64,000 nt of DNA from Myotis daubentonii (GCF_963259705.1 NC_081842.1:41168796-41232795), one strand, 5' to 3'. Shown: positions 22,010 through 32,588, numbered from the stretch's first letter. The notes: generated by a model not told the origin, from the sequence alone. Program-made: numbers and translations.

Positions 22010-23690
22010 TGTTTCCAAACTGCAAAAGTGGTATATGCTTTTTGTGAAAAAAGTCAAATATAGAACATACTAAAAAATAAAATTTCTCTTCTTCTACCCT
22101 TGTTGTCTCAACCTTCCCCAGAGAGGAAGTAAACCTTATGTAGTTTAGTGTGTGTGTGTGTTAGAATTGAATTATACTTTTCATTATTGTTCTGTGACTT
22201 CAGTTTTTTTTCCATTTAGCATAGTTTGGGTATCTTTTAACTTTTTATTTACAGCTGCACCTGCATAGTCATTCATAACATGGCTGAGTTGTATCTAGTT
22301 TAACCCTGCCCTACGGATGGGCCTTAGGTTGTTGCTAGTTTTTTTATGGCCAACAATGCTACAAATGAGCATAGGGTGACACTTATGTACTAACTCGAGA
22401 ACAACCACTCTAACTTTTTATTACCTCAGGTTGCTTTAGCCCATACTTCCAAAAACATTCTTTTCAATTAAATACCTCCCCAAAGAGATAACATCAAATA
22501 TGAACAAAGCAACGGGCCCTTTACGACCTGGTGATTCCTAGTAAATTTATAAAAGAGGGCAACTGCTACCACACCCCCATTTCAGAACATTTCCATTTCT
22601 CCCCAGAGTTCTCTTTTGTACCTCTTTGAGGTTAATCCCCATACCCACCCAGCTCTGGGCAACCACTGTTATGATTTTTGACTCTAAAGTTTTGTCTTAG
22701 CTAGAAATGTCATAAAAAATGGAATCACAATACCTGTTTTTTTTTGTGTGTGTGTGTGTCCAGCTTCTTTTACTTAGCAAAATGGTTTTGAAGTTTAACC
22801 ATGTTGTTGGATGTATCGGTTATTGCTGTACTAGTATAGTGTACCATTACATAGATGTACTACACTTTGTTTATTAATTTGGATGGTTTCCAGTTTGGAT
22901 CTGGTTTTAGTTTTTGACTATTATGAATAATGATACTGTAAGCATTTGTGTGCAAGTATTTGTATGGGCATGCATTTTTTATTTCCCTTGGGTAGATATC
23001 TAGTAGTGGAATTAGTGGGTTTTATGATAAGTATATGTTTAACTTAAAAAAAAAAAACTTAGGAAGAAATAATGTGGGGGTAGGAACTGGCCCTGATTTT
23101 TTAAAACAAAAATATTATTTGGTTATATTCTAAGTAATTTGGTTATTTCATTTTATCTTTCTACTAGCAATGCATGAGGGTTCCAGTTTCTCCACATTTT
23201 CAACAACACTTGTTTTTGTCAGTCTTATTTATTATAGCTATTCTAGTGGTTGTATAGTGGTGTAACATTGTCATTTTAATTTCCCTAATAACTAATGATG
23301 TTGGGTATCTTTTCATGTGGTCATTAGTCATTCACATATGTTCTATGGTAAACTGCTTAATCAAATGTTTTGTTCACTTTTTACTGGGCCACTTCCTTAT
23401 AACTGTTCTTTATACATTGTGAATACAAACCTTTAATATATATATGATTTATATATAAATATATGATTTACAAATATCTCTCCCATCTATAGCATGTGTT
23501 TTCATTTTCTTAGTGGTCTTTTGAAAACAAAAGCATTTAATTTTGATGAAGTCCACATTTGTCATTTTTTTTCTATTATGGAGCATGCATTGGATGTCAT
23601 GTATAAGAAATCTTTACTTCACTCAAGGTTATAAAGATTTTCTCTTATGTTTTTTCCTAGAAGTTTTGTAAAAATTATGTGACTATAAAT
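22010..23690 (-). mobile_element. old L1 (L1M-type) 3' portion, minus
   Basis: Reverse complement of L1 3' sequence across 1.7 kb: TTTAACCATGTTGTTGGATG, GGATGGTTTCCAGTTTGGAT, GACTATTATGAATAATGATAC, CCAGTTTCTCCACATTTTC, TTTAATTTCCCTAATAACTA, GGTATCTTTTCATGTGGTC, AAAGCATTTAATTTTGATG. The part before about 22600 is less certain. An unrelated-looking A-run and a 30-bp snippet similar to 19988-20020 lie at 23049-23090. Confidence 0.8.
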
Positions 23691-24121
23691 TATTTCAAGG
23701 ACTAGATGAAGTTAAAGTTCTCTATAGGCCCTTCCAAGGCTGAAATCAATGGGTCCATGGAGTTAAATCTACAAAGCAGAAATTTCTCTATTCCAAGGTA
23801 GTTTTCACATGGTGGTAAGATTGTGTACCTACAGAACCAACTAAACTGGCTTTTATTACTAACTCCTCAAACATTTTTCCTGAGGAAAATGTGAGATCAT
23901 GTTTATTTAGAAGGATCAGAAAAGGTTTCCTTTGAGGAGATCATATTTATTTCCTATTCCATGCATAGAATGTTCTCAATGTGTTATATTATTTAGCAAA
24001 TGTAGGGCAATAGCTCTCAAAACCAAAGCAGTAAAGAGTCATTTCCTATTATGATTGGTTTTGACATGGGCCTAGTTCCACTTGCTGCTCTTCATTCTTA
24101 GTAACTCATTTTATTTCTCTA
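23691..24121. other. unique sequence, no recognised feature
   Basis: AT-rich; no gene or repeat recognised. Confidence 0.4.
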
Positions 24122-24345
24122 CTAGAGGCCCAGTGCATGAATTCATGCATGGGTGGGGTCCAGCCAGCCCCGATGGGGGCCAGTCGGGAGCAGGGCTGTC
24201 TGGGGGGAGGGGCCGTGGGAGGTTAGGGGGGACAATCAGGGCCCTGATCAGGCTGGTTGGCCACCACAGTGTGCATGATAGCGACCGGTCGTTGCGGTCA
24301 TTCTGTCATTCCAGTCACTTAGGCTTTTATACATATATATATATA
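24122..24345 (-). mobile_element. HeliBat-type Helitron, minus
   Basis: Minus-orientation terminus CTAGAGGCCCAGTGCATGAA with subterminal hairpin (GTGCATGAATTCATGCA). The other end reads CACTTAGGCTTTTATACATA, the reverse of the Helitron 5' end (..TATAAAAGCCTAAGTG). Its outermost bases merge into a TA run that joins the next Helitron, so the exact 5' TC is not visible. Confidence 0.85.
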
Positions 24346-24991
24346 TCAACACTAATAAAAGAGAAAAATGGTAATTGGTATATGAACTACCCTTTTCATT
24401 GGCTAATCAGGGCTATATGCAAATTAACTGCCAACTAAGATTGGCAGTTAACTGCCAACAAGATGGCGGTTAATTTGCATATGTAGGCACAATGCAGGGA
24501 GGCGAAAGGGAAAGCAGGAAGAAGCCCCCTGCCACTGACAGTGATCGGAAACCCAGGGGGGAGCTAAGAGCTCGGGGGCAGGGCAAAGGCGGCTGCCCTG
24601 GGGCCGCCTTTGCCCTGCCCCCCAGCCATGATCGGAGAATCAGGTGCCTTTTCCGCCCTGGCCAGTGATAGCAGGAAGTAGGGGTTGAGCCAGCGATGGG
24701 AGCTGGGCACGGTCAAAGCTGGCAGTCCCAGGAGCTAGGGGTTCCTTGCCTGGGCCTAAAGCGAAGCCCATGATCACAGGGCCGCTGCAGCTGCGGGTCC
24801 CCGCTGCCCGGGCCGGACGCCTTAGCCAGAGGTGTCAGGCCTGGGCAAGGGGCCGATCCTGCGATTAGAGGGTGATGGGGGTCAACGCCTGAGGGCTCCC
24901 AGTATGTGAGAGGGGGCAGGCTGGGCTGAGGGACACCCCCCCCCCCCCACATACACACACTCAGTGCACGAATTTCGTGCACCGGGCCCCT

Positions 24992-24993
<2 letters not shown>
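24346..24993 (+). mobile_element. HeliBat-type Helitron, plus, abutting the previous one
   Basis: Begins TCAACACTAATAAAAGAG and ends GTGCACCGGGCCCCTAG, with the hairpin GTGCACGAATTTCGTGCAC. The 5' third carries nested inverted repeats (TTAACTGCCAACTAAGATTG followed by GGCAGTTAACTGCC). 648 bp. A close relative, inverted, is at 41495-42211. Target site: a TA/TG microsatellite, with TA units on the left and TG then TA on the right. No transposase. Confidence 0.92.
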
Positions 24994-25050
<57 letters not shown>

Positions 25051-25065
25051 CTATTATTGTAATCC

Positions 25066-25105
<40 letters not shown>
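24993..25105. repeat. (TG)n(TA)n tract and second (TG)n tract
   Basis: TG units at 24993-25006 run into about 21 TA units (to 25049). A second TG tract lies at 25069-25105. Together with the TA run at 24331-24346 this was probably one microsatellite before the Helitron arrived. Confidence 0.95.
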
Positions 25106-26169
25106 CTCAAGAGCTGCATTTTTCTTGATTATTGGGAGAACTTGAATCTCATTTCTTTTAAACCTTCATTGATCATAATATACAGGTCCTGATACCTTAT
25201 TTGAAACTCTTAGGGCCAGATATGTTTTAAATGGATATTTTTATATTTTATTTTAGAAAGATAGTACAGGGAATATTCTGGATGAATATAATTTCTCCAG
25301 AGAGTCAAGATGACTAATATTTCATAATATGGATCTATTAATATTTTGAAACATACTAAATATAGTACATGAAATAAAGATGATAGACAGCTCCAGTCAG
25401 TTCAGATCAGGTTTTCTACAACTTGAAGTCAGGTCTGCTTAGTTTTGAGGGTAAAATGAGATTTTAAAAAATCTCCATGTAGAGCATTTTTGGATTTCTG
25501 AATTGAGAGTAAAGCCAGTGAATTTGTGTTGTCTTCCTGGGAACACACAGTACACTGCTTATTGTAGTGTGCAGGGTTCCTTTGGCTTTGGTTGACCACT
25601 GCTGCCTCTGCGTGTGAGCCACTGTGGGTGGCTGTCACATTCCAGGAGACCTGGGGAAGCAGGCATTGGTGAGTCTCAGTGAGGCTTTCAGCCTGAGAGA
25701 GTTTTCTGAATGAACAATTTAAAGAAAGATAATTTCCACTGTACACAATGCTATGGTTTAGATTGTTTTCTGGGGGGAAAGTATCTTGCCTTTCAAAATC
25801 AATATATACTTTAAAAAATACTTCCTCATCTCCCACTAGTTCTGGTGCACTAATTCTATCTGCCTCATGGCACAGGCTCTCAGAGGCAGATGCCCAATAA
25901 AGATCCGTCATTTAGGGGGCCTGCATTCCTGGCTTGGGGTGAAATTATATCCTATAAAATGGAATTGAGTCAAGCTGTGATGTATTTGAATCCCATTGAG
26001 AGCTAGATTATCTGGTCAATGGCAGCTCAGAAGCACGTTTTAATCACCGAGCACGGTGGTGCTGACCTGATGGTGCTTGGGTAAATCTCTGGCCTATGTT
26101 CCTGGGAAAAACGAGCCCCTCTCGGCACCCACAACTTCTTTCCCCATGAACAGGAAGCACCTTAGCAAT
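25106..26169. other. repeat-poor sequence with a 160-codon minus-strand frame
   Basis: I recognise no repeat. The minus-strand frame at 25429-25911 (160 codons from ATG) is the longest that no repeat explains. It has scattered Cys and possible N-glycosylation sites but no domain, signal peptide or membrane segment that I recognise, and no splice or poly(A) context. It may be chance; I do not call it a gene. Confidence 0.25.
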
Positions 26170-26788
26170 TCACCTGGTGGCACTTGATGAAAAAATTACA
26201 GAAGCAGTGTGTACTCATCATAAAGTGTTCACACATGTAAACTATATACAGAGTTGACTCAATATGTAGAGTAAAAACCCATCAGTGCTACTCTTTCACT
26301 CCATTCCTGCCACCCTCTTCAAGAGTTTTCCACCGATGGTAATTTGGTGTTTGTCACCCTTTCTTTGTACAACGATGTATGTGCACGCACAAACACACTT
26401 GCACAGTCAGACACATAAGCAGATGGGTCATATATTCGAATTGTCCTGTCACTCGCTTTTCTTAATTCATCAGAGACGTCTTTCTTGGACACTACTGTCC
26501 TTGGATCGCTCTGAGCTCCACCAAGAATGCATTCAATCAGTCTCTGAGTGAAAGACTTGAAGGTAGTTATTTGGGGGATATTGCAAACTATGCTTCAATG
26601 TACTTCTTTATTTATGTATTTGTGTGTATTTGTGTATTTTTACAGAATAGATAGTAAAATTTTTAATGTTTTTTGATTTATCTGCAAGGTCTCACCCCCC
26701 AACAATTGCTTTTAGTTAATCTGAATTTCAGCATTTTCTACTGTCTTTCTGTTGCTTATTTAGAAGGCCATTTGGGGGTCATCTTTGT
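26170..26788. other. AT-rich sequence, possibly old L1
   Basis: The motif AAAAAATTACAGAAGCAGTGTGTAC and the C-rich stretch at 26300 resemble old L1 3' sequence in reverse, but the match by eye is weak. Confidence 0.3.
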
Positions 26789-26797
26789 TGGGTGTCT

Positions 26798-27038
26798 CTT
26801 GAGAGCTTGTTTGGAGGTTCTAGCAGGGGAGCGCAGCTACTCGTATACCCTTGACCGAAGACCAGTCCTCTCCTCCGGGGGGAAGGTCGTCCCCTTCGAC
26901 CGAGCGTGCAGTTTCGGGAGGGACGCAAATGGATCGGTGAGGGAGGAGGGGGACACCTGCCTAGCCAGCCAGATCAGCCGAATCAACCCTGGTGATCAAT
27001 GGGGTGACAGATGTCGCAGCCAGATTGCCCTCACATCC
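26798..27038 (-). pseudogene. RN7SK: 7SK RNA retropseudogene, 3'-truncated, tailless
   Basis: 7SK is the small nuclear RNA scaffold that holds P-TEFb inactive with HEXIM and LARP7. Read on the minus strand, this starts at the exact 7SK 5' end (GGATGTGAGGGCAATCTGGC against GGATGTGAGGGCGATCTGGC) and follows it through GATTCGGCTGATCTGGCTGG, GACTGGTCTTCGGTCAAGG, GTATACGAGTAGCTGCGCTC and CTAGAACCTCCAAACAAGC to CTCTCAAG, about nucleotide 240 of roughly 331. The 3' third is missing, there is no oligo(A) tail, and I see no proximal element or TATA box upstream, so it should be silent. An imperfect 15-bp duplication flanks it: TGGGTGTCTCTTGAG (26789-26803) and TGGGTGACTCTTGAG (27040-27054). Substitutions across the body suggest an old copy. 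The plus-strand frame at 26673-27053 is its antisense shadow. Confidence 0.93.
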
Positions 27039-27365
27039 GTGGGTGACTCTTGAGGTTAGAATGGGGATGTACAAACAGGAGGGTTGCTTATGTTTACAAC
27101 TTTTTTCATCTTTGATTTTGTCTGCTGGCTATTAATGTCCAATGGGACAGGTCAGATAAAATAAGAGCCTCCCTCCCACTGGGTAAATTTTTACAACCCT
27201 TTTAGAGAGCTCTTGACAATATCTACTAAAATTTAAAATATTCCTACCTTTTGATTCTGCAATTCTACTACTACACGGTACTATGGAGCTAACTTGATTT
27301 TGAGACCTGAAAGATTTTGTTTAGATATGAATCTCAGCAGCTTTTAAGACTCTTCTTATTGAAAT

Positions 27366-27739
27366 AGTTCCTTCAATGGAGTGAATGTTTGACCCCTAAT
27401 CCCCCCTCCCCCCGCCAAAAAAATCATATGTTGATACCCTAACCCTCAATGAGATGGTATTAGGAAGTGTGGCCTTTTCGAGGTAATTAGATCTTGAAGG
27501 CTGAACCCTCATGAATGGGATTAGTACCTTATAAAGGACCCCAGAAAGCTCTCTCCTCTTTCTGCCATGGGAGGATACAACGAGAAGTCAGGTGTCTGCA
27601 GCCTGGAAGAGTAGCCACACCAGAACCCGACCATGCAGGCACCCTGATCTTGGACTTCATTCCCTGAACTGTGGGAAATAAATTTCTGTTGTTTATAAGA
27701 CTCCAGTTTATGGTATTCTGTTATAGCTGCCCACACTCA
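27366..27739 (+). mobile_element. MLT1-type LTR (MaLR)
   Basis: GGAGTGAATGTTTGACCCCT, ATCATATGTTGATACCCTAA, GATGGTATTAGGAAGTGTGG, CTCATGAATGGGATTAGTAC, CTGATCTTGGACTTCATTCC, GTGGGAAATAAATTTCTGTT and TATGGTATTCTGTTATAGC appear in MLT1 order. Solitary LTR, no internal part. Confidence 0.9.
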
Positions 27740-27904
27740 TTAAGGGAGTTCCTTTCATGTACATGCAGCAAAACCTTTATAGAAATCACTCTTTTAATTT
27801 ATAGAATCAAATTTTCAGAGCCCTAGAGTTCGCAGCTCTAAAAACCTTTGGACACTGTAAAATGAGAAGAATGAATAAAGATGACCTCAAATTTTCTCTT
27901 TAAC

Positions 27905-28110
27905 TCTTTTAAAAAAATTTTTAATAGACTTTATTTTTTGGAGTAGTTTTGGTTCACAGCAAATTGTATAGGTTTTTACTACTCAAAATACTAAATCAGA
28001 AGTTATCAAAAGTATATATACTTCAGCACATGCCCATAACTTAGTCCTAAAATAGCCATATTTATCACTGTAATATTTCAAAATTTCCCTTTAACTCTTG
28101 ACAGTCTATG
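27905..28110 (-). mobile_element. old L1 3' fragment, minus
   Basis: AATAGACTTTATTTTTTGGAG followed by AGTTTTGGTTCACAGCAAA is a well-known old L1 3'-end motif in reverse. The boundary on the right is unclear. Confidence 0.6.
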
Positions 28111-30162
28111 GTCCTCACATCCCAGCAAAAGATGATGGGAAAGGCAGAATGATGACAGTGATCAGTGTAGTACGAATGGGGGATCCTTTACATTTAGGAC
28201 AGAGGTCCTTTATTGCTTTCATTTCTAAGTAGATATTTTTTCATTCTATTCTTTATTATTGTATGGCCTTTCTTTTGTGTATGTGAATATTTCCATCAGT
28301 TTAAACATCATATGATCTGGCCTTATTTTCATAATTGTACTAACAAAGGTCAATTAGTAGAGATGTAACCAAACTAAGAAATAGGTTACCATCTTGACCA
28401 TGAAGAGTGGATACTTGTTAACTTTTAAATATGTATATTCTGCATTTTCCCTATGGAGTTGATGCTAGCTGTTGTTACTCAAGACAGTTCAACATGTGTT
28501 GAACACAGAGTTATAGTGGGAATAATGGATCCAGAGGTAAATGTCCCCAAAGAGATTATAGTTTAGTAGATCATATTTTGGGTTTCTAAAAAATCCAGTA
28601 ATGCTGGGGACAAAATAGGGTCAAAGGGTGAAACATGGAGATGGCTTTGGGCACATTTTAAATAGAACCCAAAGGGACCCACACTCTATCAACTTTGAGT
28701 ATAAATAAGGTCTTATTAAGATTATTGACCAAGTTCTGATGACCTGTATGTCCCCGTCATGATTGTAGGACCCCAGCTCCCCTAAACATCTCTTCCAGGT
28801 TCCAGAGAAGGAACAAGTTCATGCATGTTTTCCCAGTCTGGTAACCTGTTATGTCACCTTGCCCTTGGCCCAGCCGCAGGTCTCTGTCACAACACTGATT
28901 CTTGGCACAGGGTTCCTGAGTTTTTAGGGTCCCTAAGAAGCGCAGAGGCTGTGGCAGAGTAGGGGGAGGAACAGTGCTCTCTCCAATTCTATGAGCATTT
29001 TGCCCCCTGGGCTCCACAGCTGCCCAGCTGGTACTTCAAGTGCCCTAGTGAGCAACTCTCCTGAGAAAATGTTCTTCAGATTCTCACTCCATAATCTCCT
29101 TAATCAGGGAGGATCTAAATCAGTACCTTATGATGTGTGAGGGGCAGATGAACTGATTCACTGACGTTCATTGTCCCTGCCTTGTTTTCTTCCCATTTTT
29201 CCTCTCCAGAGCCTCAGAGGTACCACTCTATAAAGAAAAACACTCTCCATGCACATCTCCTCAGTCAGATAGGTGCCCAGGAACATGAGCAGCCAACCAG
29301 TTTCCCCCAAGCCTGACCCTGGCATGGACCATGTCTTGTTTGACTTTGTGTCCCAAGTGTCAGCTCAGTGCTTGCCACAAGAAAGGACCTTTACTTGTTG
29401 AATTAATGAACCAATGTTGTTAAATTAATGAAGTTAATTTATTTCATTGTTGAGTTAAGGAATCAATGTTGTGAAAGGGGGATTTAAATATAATCTAGAG
29501 AGATGAAACAGAGGTCACCCAACTTCGTAGTCACGCCCATGGGAGAGGCTAGTAAATGTTTGTTAAGTGAATGAGCAATTGGTATCTTTCATGTTCCAGA
29601 ATTAATGATCTCATGATTAGTGCTGCCTTGTCCTTATTTTCTTATACTGTCAGCTTTGTGACCAAAGAGATATATTTGCAAGACATTTAACCAGGATTCA
29701 AGCTACATTTTTATCTGGGTCTGTAAAACAGTTTAAAAATATAATAGACATCTACTTACAAATATATATGTAATTTAAATGCAAAACAACTGTGTAAAGC
29801 CCTAGCAACTTATAAGTGTTATGGAGAACAGCAGATACACTGGTTAAAAGGAGACAGGGAACCAGGAAGTAGGGGGAAGAGGGAAGAAGAAGGTGGGGAA
29901 ATAGAAAATGTGGGAGGCAAAGCACGTAGTGACTGAGGACTCCTGTTAGAACCATCTAGATTCCAAATTCTAACACTGGCACCAAAGTGAGAAAATTAAT
30001 TTTGAGTGTTTGGTGTTTTTTTAAAATTTAGAGCATTTATTTACTAGTATTTATTTATTTTTAGATTAGTTTGTTAGGAAAGACCATTTATTTTCAATTG
30101 CTTAAAATGCAGGGTAGTATTATTGTGACTAAATTTTTTAAAATTTAAGTATATGGTTGGTA
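28111..30162. other. mostly unique sequence with one L2 fragment
   Basis: About 29270-29420 resembles the L2 3' end (GGACCATGTCTTGTTTGACTTTG, CAGCTCAGTGCTTGCCACA, TTGTTGAATTAATGAA). The remainder shows no repeat family or gene that I recognise. The frame at 28757-29017 (minus) has no known domain. Confidence 0.4.
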
Positions 30163-30177
30163 TACAATATTATATTA

Positions 30178-30397
30178 TTTTTTTTAAATATATTTTATTG
30201 ATTCTTCACAGAGAGAAAGGGAGAGAGATAGAGAGTCAGAAACATCGATGGGAGAGAATCATCGATCAGCTGCCTCCTGCACATCTGCCACTGGGGATGT
30301 GCCCGCAACCCAGGTACATGCCCTTGACCGGAATCGAACCTGGGACCCCTCGGTCCGCAGGCCGACGCTCTATCCACTGAGCCAAACCGGTTTCGGC
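30178..30397 (-). mobile_element. Ves SINE (young), minus
   Basis: Reverse complement of the young Ves consensus: TTTTATTGATTCTTCACAGAG, ATCGATCAGCTGCCTCCTGC, GACCGGAATCGAACCTGGGA, CCGACGCTCTATCCACTGAG, CCAAACCGGTTTCGGC. A perfect 15-bp direct repeat TACAATATTATATTA flanks it (30163-30177 and 30398-30412). Confidence 0.96.
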
Positions 30398-30412
30398 TAC
30401 AATATTATATTA

Positions 30413-31238
30413 GTTATTTAGTCTCGTGTATGTAATGTGGTGATTTGATAGTTTCTATACCTTACAAATTCTGGTAATCATTCATCAACTTGTAAAGTTA
30501 TCACAATATTATTGACTAGATTCCCCTTCACCTTTTTCACAATGTCCTCTACTCCTCCCCTTTGGTAACCATTCCTTTGGTCTCTGTTTCTGTGATTCTG
30601 TATTTCTTATTTTTAAAATGGATTTTTTTTGGGATAGGTAATAGATTCACATGGTTTAGTAACTAAAGTTCCCAAAGTAAAAAAAAAATAAATAAATATT
30701 TCTTCCACCATTTCCTCGAGTCATCTGGCTCCTGGATGCAAAATTTATATCTCCTGGTGCAAAATTCCCCACAGATTGTGGTCCAAGAGAAGATATAAAG
30801 AAACTTAAAAAAGTTTAGTCCTTTAGTCAACGTCAATGCTGACTGACTTGTTTAGGAAAAAATCTGTGATCTTGGTCTCATTAGTCTTAGGTTCTAACAC
30901 ATGGAGCTTATTAACCTGGATTGTTCTCAAACCAGCAAACCTTTAGAGGTCTTTCCCTCTGCTTTACAATATTTTAGTAAGAATTGAATCTGGTGCTTGG
31001 GTTCTGAAGAGGCTGTGACTGTGCTGGGGACCTCCTCATAGTGATCTAGAAGCAAGTCAGAGCTGAAGGCCAAGACAGAGAGGGGGGGCTGAAACAAGGG
31101 GAGACCAAGCATAAACAGCCTGTGCAGAGGCCCTAGGCAGGTAAGTGGACAAGAATGCATGTCCAAATTAGCTTAAAGGGTCAGAGATTGGTGGGGGAAA
31201 TATATCTGACATTTAACTCAACCAATAAAAGAACTAAG
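30413..31238. other. mostly unique sequence
   Basis: About 30600-30720 (GGGATAGGTAATAGATTCACATGG) may be an old L1 piece. Nothing else recognised. Confidence 0.3.
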
Positions 31239-31367
31239 ATAGCTTAAGTCACTCCCAAGCCATGGAGCACCTGGGTATTTCTGTGATCAAAAAAATATTG
31301 AGGTTTCATATTTTTTTGATCACAGAAATACCCAGGTGCTCTATGGCTTGGGAGTGACTTAAGCTAT
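31239..31367. repeat. 60-bp inverted repeat (fold-back), 9-nt loop
   Basis: Left arm 31239-31298, right arm 31308-31367, 59 of 60 positions complementary (one C/T difference), loop 31299-31307. The arms contain CACTCCCAAGCCATGG and CAGAAATACCCAGGTGCTC. The right arm joins directly to L1 sequence at ATGCTAAGTGAAATAAGCC. The right arm is best explained as an inverted copy of the flank made when the L1 inserted (see findings). Confidence 0.95.
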
Positions 31368-31711
31368 GCTAAGTGAAATAAGCCAGTCAATGAAGGAAAA
31401 ATACCACATGATCTCACTCATTCATGGATAATAGAGACCATTATAAACTTTTGAACAATAATAGATACAGAGGCAGAGCTGCCTCAAACAGATTGTCAAA
31501 CTGCAGCGGGAAGGCCGGGGAGGGTTGTGGGGCAGGAGGGAGGGGGGTAAGAGATCAACCAAAGGACTTGTATGCATGCATATAAGCATAACCAATGGAC
31601 ATAAGACACTGGGAGATAGGGGAGGCTAGGGGACTGTCAAGGGCGGGGGAAGGACACATATGTAATACCCTTTGTAATACTTTAAGCAATAAAAAAAAAG
31701 GAAAAAAAAAT
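31366..31711 (+). mobile_element. L1 3' end, 5'-truncated, young
   Basis: Bat L1 3' sequence: GCTAAGTGAAATAAGCCAGTC, CCACATGATCTCACTCATTC, CAGAGGCAGAGCTGCC, a G-rich tract (GGGGCAGGAGGGAGGGGGG), GAGATCAACCAAAGGACTTG, and a poly(A) tail with a G interruption (31690-31710). A short duplication AGGTTTCA lies at 31301-31308 and again at 31714-31721 just after the tail. No reading frame of ORF2 remains. Confidence 0.88.
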
Positions 31712-31748
31712 TCAGGTTTCAATAAACTTAGGTGATTTTATGTAGTAA

Positions 31749-31938
31749 CAGTGGTTCTCAACCTTCCTAATGCCATGACCCTTTAATACAGTTCCTCATG
31801 TTGTGGTGACCCCCAACCATAAAATTATTTTTGTTGCTACTTCATAACTAATTTTGCTACTGTTATGAATCGTAATGTAAATATCTGATATGCAGGATGT
31901 ATTTTCATTGTTGGTGACCCACAGGTTGAGAACCGCTG
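31749..31938 (+). mobile_element. SPIN-type hAT MITE
   Basis: Ends CAGTGGTTCTCAACCTTCCT and AGGTTGAGAACCGCTG. The internal sequence (GTTCCTCATGTTGTGGTGAC, CCATAAAATTATTTTTGTTG, CTGATATGCAGGATGTATTT) matches non-autonomous SPIN elements as I remember them, but the central part is deleted (190 bp). The flanks TGTAGTAA and GATTAGAA give no clean 8-bp duplication. SPIN is the hAT family reported to have spread horizontally among tetrapods. Confidence 0.88.
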
Positions 31939-32179
31939 GATTAGAAGACTTTACACTGTTGGCAAAAAGCAAATGATATTCATGATTTTCTTCTAGTGAA
32001 TACTTTGTTTTTTTTTCTTTTATGTAACATTTTATTAATTGTTGTTTGCCCTGAGTTATTTTTTGAAATATAAATTTATTTAGATACATAGTAACCTTAT
32101 TATATTTTAGTTTCTCATTTAAATGTTTAAAATTTTAAAGTTCAATTCAGTTAAAAATCATTATGTTCCTTCACACAAG

Positions 32180-32395
32180 TAGCTTATGGAATTACTGTCT
32201 GTCTTATCTTTCTGGCACTTGCCACATCTGTGAGTAGTTAATTTTGGCTTCTTGTCTGTTTTCCTCAAGAGATTGCAAGCATTCTCAAGGCAGAACCATA
32301 TAGATCTTGCTCATTAAAAAAAAAAAATTCTAGCAACTTGTACTGTGGCACACAGGAGGCATTTGATATTTCCCAAATGACAGAATGAAGAAAAT
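32180..32395 (+). mobile_element. L2 LINE 3' end
   Basis: CTTTCTGGCACTTGCCACATC, TCTTGTCTGTTTTCCTCAAGAG, ATTGCAAGCATTCTCAAGGC, TGGCACACAGGAGGCATTTG and a final GAATGAAG follow the L2 3' end. An A-run at 32316-32329 interrupts it. Confidence 0.6.
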
Positions 32396-32508
32396 CAGAT
32401 GAGGTGAAGTAGTTAAACCAATAAGCAATACCTCATTTACTATAAGCTTTCTGTTTTAGCCCTGGCAATTTACATATATGATTTGGTGAGCCATTATTTA
32501 GGTGTATA

Positions 32509-32511
<3 letters not shown>

Positions 32512-32561
<50 letters not shown>

Positions 32562-32588
32562 CCTACCTACCTACCTACCTACCTATCT
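32512..32588 (+). repeat. compound (CTAT)n(CTAC)n microsatellite
   Basis: About 14 CTAT units followed by 5 CTAC units and CTATCTGA. The clean change of unit is typical of a tetranucleotide that mutated and spread by slippage. Confidence 0.97.

Noticed and set aside
26673..27053. 126-codon plus-strand frame
   Set aside because: Its right part is the antisense of a 7SK RNA pseudogene.
31239..31367. The 60-bp inverted repeat as a MITE or a microRNA precursor
   Set aside because: There are no transposon-type ends or target duplication around the palindrome itself; one arm joins directly to L1 sequence and the target duplication encloses the right arm plus the L1.
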